Shown here: piece after piece, positions 6,039 through 6,274 of the stretch
Layout of the letters: every line of letters starts with the position of its first letter
How positions within the stretch are numbered: position 1 is the stretch's first letter
Assembly (NCBI GenBank): GCA_964624875.1
Contig: CAZUZA010000069.1
Coordinates: 1 to 6,274 of the forward strand
Direction: 5' to 3'
DNA length: 6,274 nucleotides
DNA from: Atopostipes sp964624875
GTDB taxonomy: Bacteria; Bacillota; Bacilli; Lactobacillales; Carnobacteriaceae_A
Notes under the pieces: generated by a model
What the model was told of the DNA's origin: nothing
Database searches by the model: none
The model's input: only the letters and a program-made list of their open reading frames with translations
Position numbers and translations under genes: made by a program

Positions 6039-6274
6039 ATGTTAGAATTAAAAATTTACCAAATGAGAGAAGTTTGCGACGAGGTTGGTATTACGTATGA
6101 GACTTTAAAATACTACTGTAATGAGGGGCTCGTACCAAATCACGAGAGAGATGAAAACAACTACCGCATTTTCGATGACAAGGATGTTAACTGGATCAAA
6201 GGACTGACAAAACTTAGAGCTTGCGGAATGAGTATAAAAGACATGAAAAAGTATATGGAATTATGCTATGAAGG
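6039..6274 (+). CDS. MerR family transcriptional regulator, N-terminal part
   Basis: 78 codons are visible before the window ends. The protein opens MLELKIYQMREVCDEVGI; residues 7-33 form the MerR winged helix-turn-helix with the signature TLKYYCNEGLVP (family usual: LRYYE..GLI.P). The wing and following helices are NYRIFDDKDVNWIKGLTKLRACGMSIKDMKKYMELC (41-76). The C-terminal coiled coil and effector domain are outside the window. The subgroup resembles the AdhR-like regulators often found beside aldo/keto reductase or dehydrogenase genes and responsive to electrophiles or other stress. Visible cysteines are C13, C27, C62 and C76; none can be assigned a sensing role from here. AAAGGGAG (6022-6029) lies 9 bases before the ATG. 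Its divergence from the phosphatase-reductase operon across a 19-bp-spacer promoter argues that it regulates that operon and itself. Confidence 0.88.
   Translation, partial: MLELKIYQMREVCDEVGITYETLKYYCNEGLVPNHERDENNYRIFDDKDVNWIKGLTKLRACGMSIKDMKKYMELCYE

Overview
This window looks like chromosomal DNA from a low-GC Gram-positive bacterium (Bacillota, most likely order Lactobacillales). The evidence is the AT-rich composition, strong AAAGGAG/AAGGAGG ribosome binding sites a few bases before most starts, A/T-ending codons, extended -10 promoters, and a gene set (DUF2974 hydrolase, cytoplasmic SIMPL protein, DUF4153 membrane protein, DUF898 membrane protein) that fits such genomes. I cannot name a genus. 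There is no sign of phage, IS elements, CRISPR or RNA genes. The sequence has a run of exactly 100 N (2200-2299), so it is a scaffold, and order across that point is inferred by the assembler.

Left part (1-2120). The 5' end of a glycoside hydrolase family 3 gene is read leftward off the window edge. Back to back with it, a rightward two-gene operon encodes a DUF2974 alpha/beta-hydrolase-like protein and a SIMPL (DUF541) protein, ending in a clear intrinsic terminator. The shared intergenic region holds an extended -10 promoter for the GH3 gene and a CcpA-site-like sequence over its -35 region.

Middle (2121-4341). After the assembly gap comes a polytopic DUF4153 membrane protein that has lost its N-terminus in the gap. 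It converges on a small leftward DUF898 membrane protein gene. A strong hairpin with A and T tracts on both sides separates them and can terminate both. The DUF898 gene has its own extended -10 promoter and encodes an exact 50-residue-period internal duplication.

Right part (4433-6274). A leftward operon encodes a histidine phosphatase (GTG start) and then an NADPH-type aldo/keto reductase, ending in a hairpin terminator. Divergent from it is the 5' part of a MerR-family regulator gene. The operon promoter has the 19-bp spacer typical of MerR-activated promoters, and the regulator's own predicted promoter is interlocked with it, as in the mer operons. The simplest reading is a self-regulated, inducer-responsive cassette in which the MerR protein switches on the phosphatase and reductase. 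No radically new system is evident. The most interesting items are this regulatory module, the gap-damaged DUF4153 gene, and the uncharacterised DUF2974-SIMPL pair.
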